16,369 bases of DNA from positions 1 to 16,369 of the forward strand of contig JAXGWH010000028.1 of NCBI GenBank assembly GCA_040773385.1. The letters run 5' to 3'. Positions 13,502 to 16,369 of this stretch are shown one piece after another. The stretch is from Aeriscardovia sp040773385 (lineage in GTDB: Bacteria > Actinomycetota > Actinomycetes > Actinomycetales > Bifidobacteriaceae). The notes beneath the pieces are model-generated. The model was not told the DNA's origin, made no database searches, and was given only the letters and a program-made list of their open reading frames with translations. The position numbers and the translations under genes were made by a program. How positions within the stretch are numbered: position 1 is the stretch's first letter; every line of letters begins with the position of its first letter.

Positions 13502-14998
13502 ATGAAACCAGTCAGGAAAACCATCACCGCGTTTGCCGCCGTCATAGTCGCGGCCGCCACCATGCTCGCCGGAGCGAGCACTGCCATGGCGGCGAACACC
13601 GCGGATCCGGGATACCCTGAGATCAGCAATGTGAAGGTCTCGGATGTCGGTGCGCACACGGCGAATGTGTCATTTGATTATGACCTCACACCTCTCGGTC
13701 AAAGTGTTATCTCCAATATCAAGAACGTGTGTTTCGTTGTTGACGTGCAGCGGTTCACCGACATCACCCTGATCTCCGATCCCACATGGGGACAAGGCGC
13801 TAATAAGATGACGTACGCGTGCACGGGTGGCACTGATGACGGTGATTTGACGCAGGACACGTACAACAGCATCTACGGGGTGCATCAGGATGCCACTTAT
13901 CATGCTGATGAGAAAGGTAATGCCAAGGTCAAGGCAACCGGACAAGACTATTACCGATACGACAATGACATATGGAATGGCAAGGCGAAGGGCACCGTCA
14001 CCGTCCCCGTGATTGGTTTGACCCAGAATGCCCTATATGGCAATAAAAACAGGTGCTTTGATCAGTGTGGCGGGTCGCTTCAAAAAGGGTCGCTGCAGTC
14101 ATATGCCAACGTGGACAGCTACGCGTATGGTCTCTGGCAAAAGGGTGCACGCGGGAAAACCAAGGTGGATGTCCGGGAGATGTTCGCGGACGTGCGCTTC
14201 GAATGGAAGGACGCGAGCAAACCCAACATTGCCTATTACGGGACTGTTGGCGGCGGTAACAACGCGCAGCCGATCCCTGATTTTACGACGGTGAGTGAGT
14301 CTGCTGCTAAGACCGAGTCGCAGTTGCCGTCTGATGATCAGGGTGAGTTGACGGTGCCGGATGGTTCGGTGAAGGCGAAGAGTGTGGCTCGCGTGTACGT
14401 GGAGAATCTGAGTGCGGCGGCGAAGGCGAAGGCTGACGCGAATGACCTGTTCTGGTACTCGTACATTTACAGTGATGCGAAGCAGCTGACAGGTTCCAAC
14501 GGTAGCCCGTATGTGAGCGTCCAGAAGGATGATGATGGGAAGTATTACTTCGACGCGTACATCCCCGAGGGCTATTCGGGTGAGCATACGATCAGCTTGC
14601 AGGATGCGGATGGTACCGTGCAGGCGTGGACCAAGGTGAACGTGAACGGTACGGCGGCCACGGTGGACAAGACTGCGCTGAACACGGCGATCGCGAATGC
14701 GGGCAAGCTCAACCAGAATGATTACACGAGTGATTCGTGGAAGACGTTCGCTGCTGCGTTGGCGAGTGCGAAGAGCGTGGCCGCGAAGTCGGATGCCACG
14801 CAATCGCAGGTGGATGCCGCTGCGAAGGCGTTGACCACGGCGCAGGCCGGGTTGAAGAAGACCAGTACCAAGACGAGTGCATCATCGTCGGGGAGTCTGG
14901 CGCAGACTGGTGCGAACGTGACGGCAATTGCCGTCACGACCACGCTCATGATGTTGATCGCTGGCGCGGTGCTTGTTCTCAGGCGGGTCTACCGGTAG
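13502..14998 (+). CDS. Sortase-anchored surface protein with FIVAR domain and LAQTG signal
   Basis: The 498-residue product is built for export and wall anchoring. It has a signal peptide with KPVRK, a hydrophobic core and probable cleavage after AMA30. LAQTG (466-470), a membrane helix (about 474-493) and the tail RRVYR form a sorting signal. LAXTG is the preference of class E sortases of high-GC Gram-positives. Residues 31 to about 262 are an unrecognised domain with four cysteines in two pairs (NVC/YAC, NRC/DQC) that could form disulfides. Next comes a beta-rich region ending GYSGEHTISLQDADGTVQAWTKVNV, similar in style to modules of other actinobacterial wall proteins. A FIVAR domain follows (about 389-453), then a Ser/Thr spacer. 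AGGGGG suits a TTG start at 13496 better than ATG 13502; the difference is two residues. Lower-GC codons, especially after 14285, suggest mosaic or acquired origin. A host-interaction role is inferred. Confidence 0.88.
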   Translation: MKPVRKTITAFAAVIVAAATMLAGASTAMAANTADPGYPEISNVKVSDVGAHTANVSFDYDLTPLGQSVISNIKNVCFVVDVQRFTDITLISDPTWGQGANKMTYACTGGTDDGDLTQDTYNSIYGVHQDATYHADEKGNAKVKATGQDYYRYDNDIWNGKAKGTVTVPVIGLTQNALYGNKNRCFDQCGGSLQKGSLQSYANVDSYAYGLWQKGARGKTKVDVREMFADVRFEWKDASKPNIAYYGTVGGGNNAQPIPDFTTVSESAAKTESQLPSDDQGELTVPDGSVKAKSVARVYVENLSAAAKAKADANDLFWYSYIYSDAKQLTGSNGSPYVSVQKDDDGKYYFDAYIPEGYSGEHTISLQDADGTVQAWTKVNVNGTAATVDKTALNTAIANAGKLNQNDYTSDSWKTFAAALASAKSVAAKSDATQSQVDAAAKALTTAQAGLKKTSTKTSASSSGSLAQTGANVTAIAVTTTLMMLIAGAVLVLRRVYR

Positions 14999-15021
14999 AC
15001 GATTTCATCGCACATGACAAA

Positions 15022-15053
15022 CGGGAGCAACCCACGTTACTGGGTTGCTCCCG
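15022..15053. terminator. Strong bidirectional intrinsic terminator
   Basis: CGGGAGCAACCCA (15022-15034) pairs perfectly with TGGGTTGCTCCCG (15041-15053) over the loop CGTTAC, a 13-bp GC-rich stem. GCTTTATTG follows on the plus strand. On the minus strand the tail is TTTGT. It lies 24 bases after the surface-protein stop and 22 bases after the stop of the convergent acidic-protein gene, so it serves both. Confidence 0.92.
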
Positions 15054-15074
15054 CTTTATTGTCTCTAGTTGATG

Positions 15075-15977
15075 TCACACGTCGTTGCCATCCCAACCAA
15101 AGGCGCCGAGGAAGTCCTTCGTACCCTTGTAGGTGTCTGGGTGTGAGTAGTCGATGAAGCCGGATGGATCTCGTCGGCCACCGTCAGAAGGATCGTTCTG
15201 ATCATCGTTCTCGGAATCATTACTGGTTCCGTCGTCATCGTCATCATCATCGCCGTAGTGGTCATCCCAATATGCTTGATAATCTTCGGGGGAATGCAGT
15301 CCCGTTGGCGTGTAATTGACCGTCGCGTGAATCTGATTCTCAAGGTCTTCCAAGGGAACGTCGTCGCCCGTCTCGAGTAGAGCATCATGCAAATTCTCCG
15401 CGATCCTGCCACGAAGATCGTCCGAGTCAAATGGCGGGTCAGCCAAGGATGGATCTTTGTCAATATCGTCTTGGTTGTCCTGATCAGCCATATCTTCGGC
15501 CTCATCATCGGTTGGTCGATGGGATGGGTCGAGGCTCTGGTAATACGCTTCGTCGTCCACGACCCCGCTGCGATCAGTGTGAATATTATTCGTGACATCA
15601 ACGGTGGTATACAGATCATTGCCACGCATCTGATATGAGGATGAGTACTCGTACCCGGCGGTGTCGGAGTGACCGTCAACATCGGTTGCTGCCGACGTAC
15701 CAACCGCACCAGCAGCATCTTTAACCGCGTACTCGATGGATTGGCCGACATGATCGTCAGCGGCATACTCAGTACCCTCGTAGCGCATCTCATGACCTGA
15801 TGGCATGAGCGCGCCGAGTGAAACGGTTGGCGCATCTTCCTGGGGGACTGCGGCCTCCTCGGCCGCAGCGGTTGCCTTGGCCATCGAGTCGTAATGCTCA
15901 CCACCGAGCGGGCACTTACCAGCCTCCGCCTTGCAGATGTGCGGGTTGCCGTCTTTACCAATGTGATGCCTTGCCAT
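15075..15977 (-). CDS. Acidic orphan protein with N-terminal Cys module
   Basis: I do not recognise a named family for this 300-residue protein. The first 40 residues form a compact module, HHIGKDGNPHICKAEAGKCP then LGGEHYDSMAKATAAAEEA. Cys15 and Cys22 flank a basic loop, and a GG-E-H-Y-D-S turn leads into a helix. I have the impression that similar 'CxAxxGxCPxGG..H(Y/F)' starts occur on actinobacterial phage and mobile-element proteins, but this is memory, not a search. The rest is extremely rich in Asp, Glu, Ser and Asn, probably disordered, with a seven-Asp run near 246-252. A short less acidic end reads GFIDYSHPDTYKGTKDFLGAFGWDG. No signal peptide or membrane helix is seen. ATG 15977 has a perfect AAAGGAGG (15985-15992) seven bases upstream. 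Codon use is less GC-rich than the core genes, and an IS3 transposase lies next door, which suggests horizontal acquisition. It is a real gene by RBS, length and terminator. Confidence 0.78.
   Translation of the reverse strand: MARHHIGKDGNPHICKAEAGKCPLGGEHYDSMAKATAAAEEAAVPQEDAPTVSLGALMPSGHEMRYEGTEYAADDHVGQSIEYAVKDAAGAVGTSAATDVDGHSDTAGYEYSSSYQMRGNDLYTTVDVTNNIHTDRSGVVDDEAYYQSLDPSHRPTDDEAEDMADQDNQDDIDKDPSLADPPFDSDDLRGRIAENLHDALLETGDDVPLEDLENQIHATVNYTPTGLHSPEDYQAYWDDHYGDDDDDDDGTSNDSENDDQNDPSDGGRRDPSGFIDYSHPDTYKGTKDFLGAFGWDGNDV
15231..15251. repeat. Trinucleotide run encoding seven aspartates
   Basis: GTC/ATC triplets run for 21 bases; on the coding minus strand they are GAT/GAC codons for seven consecutive Asp residues. 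The mixture of GAT and GAC suggests selection for the residue rather than simple slippage. Confidence 0.7.
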
Positions 15978-16258
15978 AATTGAACCTCCTTTAGATTCCG
16001 TTTGTTTATGGACGATATGTATCTAACGAACTCCTGCCATAAACTGTTGGAGAGCATGGTACGAGGAAGAGACCATTGGAAGCCAAAAGAAAAAAGGGAA
16101 AGCCAGCCATCATACGCCGCCGCGCTGCGCTGGTTATGATCGCCTAGCCCTCGGTTGCACCCATCACTGGGCGCAATGAGATGTCCTCACTGAGATCACC
16201 CTGCCCACACATGAGACGTCCTTCGGCATGAGGTGGACTGGATTCTGTTCCCACTGTT
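15978..16258. other. Intergenic region before the acidic gene and flank of the IS3 element
   Basis: No gene is supported in these 281 bases. They contain the ribosome-binding site of the acidic-protein gene (15985-15992), an A-rich stretch (16081-16099) and an imperfect inverted repeat with ATCATA (16109-16114) and TATGAT (16135-16140). Two related motifs also occur, TGAGATGTCCTCA (16177-16189) and TGAGACGTCCTTC (16212-16224). The latter pair lies just beyond the transposase stop, where the end of the insertion sequence is expected. The exact terminal inverted repeat and target duplication cannot be fixed without the other end. Confidence 0.4.
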
Positions 16259-16369
16259 CTATGGGGTGACTGGTGCCACTTGTGATTGATGATACCATGC
16301 TTCCACTTCGGCTGGTGTCTGGTAGCCGAGGTGTTCGTGCAGGCGTTCCTGGTTCCACCGGGAGACCCA
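16259..16369 (-). CDS. IS3-family transposase (OrfB), C-terminal fragment at window edge
   Basis: The minus-strand frame entering from the right edge reads WVSRWNQERLHEHLGYQTPAEVEAWYHQ and stops at TAG 16259-16261. The W-N-x-E-R-L-H-x-x-L-G-Y-x-T-P-A-E pattern is the classic end of the rve/DDE integrase domain of IS3-family OrfB proteins; the Glu of ERLH is next to the catalytic E helix. Only 36 residues are inside the window. Whether the rest is intact cannot be judged. It marks mobile DNA immediately upstream of the acidic-protein gene. Confidence 0.88.
   Translation of the reverse strand, partial: WVSRWNQERLHEHLGYQTPAEVEAWYHQSQVAPVTP

Noticed and set aside
15387..15638. A plus-strand ORF encoding a hydrophobic 83-residue, membrane-like protein
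   Set aside because: It is antisense to the Asp/Glu-rich gene; GAT/GAC codons read backwards give Ile/Val, so the hydrophobicity is an artefact. There is no RBS.
16164..16358. A 64-codon minus-strand ORF at the right end
   Set aside because: It overlaps the transposase C-terminus in another frame; the IS3 motif WNQERLHEHLGY is in the frame ending at 16259.

Overview
The window looks like a chromosomal segment of a GC-rich actinobacterium, most likely Bifidobacterium or a close relative. Evidence: strongly GC-biased third codon positions, the actinobacterial yraN-comM-dprA operon, an actinobacterial LOG-family protein, candidate leaderless TANNNT promoters placed seven bases before an ATG, and a cell-wall protein ending in an LAXTG-type sorting signal. 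The genus is an inference from gene content and style; no rRNA or other marker gene is present.

Layout. Positions 1-252 hold the possible tail of an upstream gene and a small predicted membrane protein. 367-1338 (+) encodes a LOG-family nucleotide phosphoribohydrolase-like protein. 1483-2896 (-) is a two-gene unit, an O-methyltransferase-fold protein followed by a DUF1461 membrane protein. Between them sits a 13-codon mini-ORF that overlaps both neighbours by ATGA and appears to come from a 38-bp duplication. 2986-3375 (+) is a small MGMT-family (alkyltransferase-like) protein. 3389-7338 (-) is the operon yraN-comM-dprA (reading direction), concerned with DNA uptake and recombination. 7708-8478 (+) is a free methionine-(R)-sulfoxide reductase with all three conserved cysteines. 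8564-9490 (-) is a pyridoxal/pyridoxamine kinase. 9720-13187 (+) holds a Rossmann NAD(P)-binding protein, an S33 prolyl aminopeptidase and the ribosome-associated ATPase YchF.

From about 13.2 kb the character changes. A secreted, sortase-anchored surface protein (13502-14998, +) with mixed base composition meets, across a strong bidirectional terminator, a very acidic orphan protein (15075-15977, -) with an N-terminal cysteine module. The window ends inside the C-terminus of an IS3-family transposase (16259-16369, -). This right end looks like accessory, horizontally acquired DNA attached to a core segment.

The most unusual structural theme is a cluster of short tandem repeats with periods that are multiples of three (9, 15 and 18 bp) between 3.6 and 7.9 kb. 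They lie in the dprA linker, in the yraN N-terminal extension, in the intergenic region before msrC, and in the msrC N-terminal extension. The repeats do not touch the catalytic domains. The candidates for something undescribed are this repeat cluster, the coupled mini-ORF, the methyltransferase relative that has lost its cofactor motif, and the acidic cysteine-module protein next to the IS.
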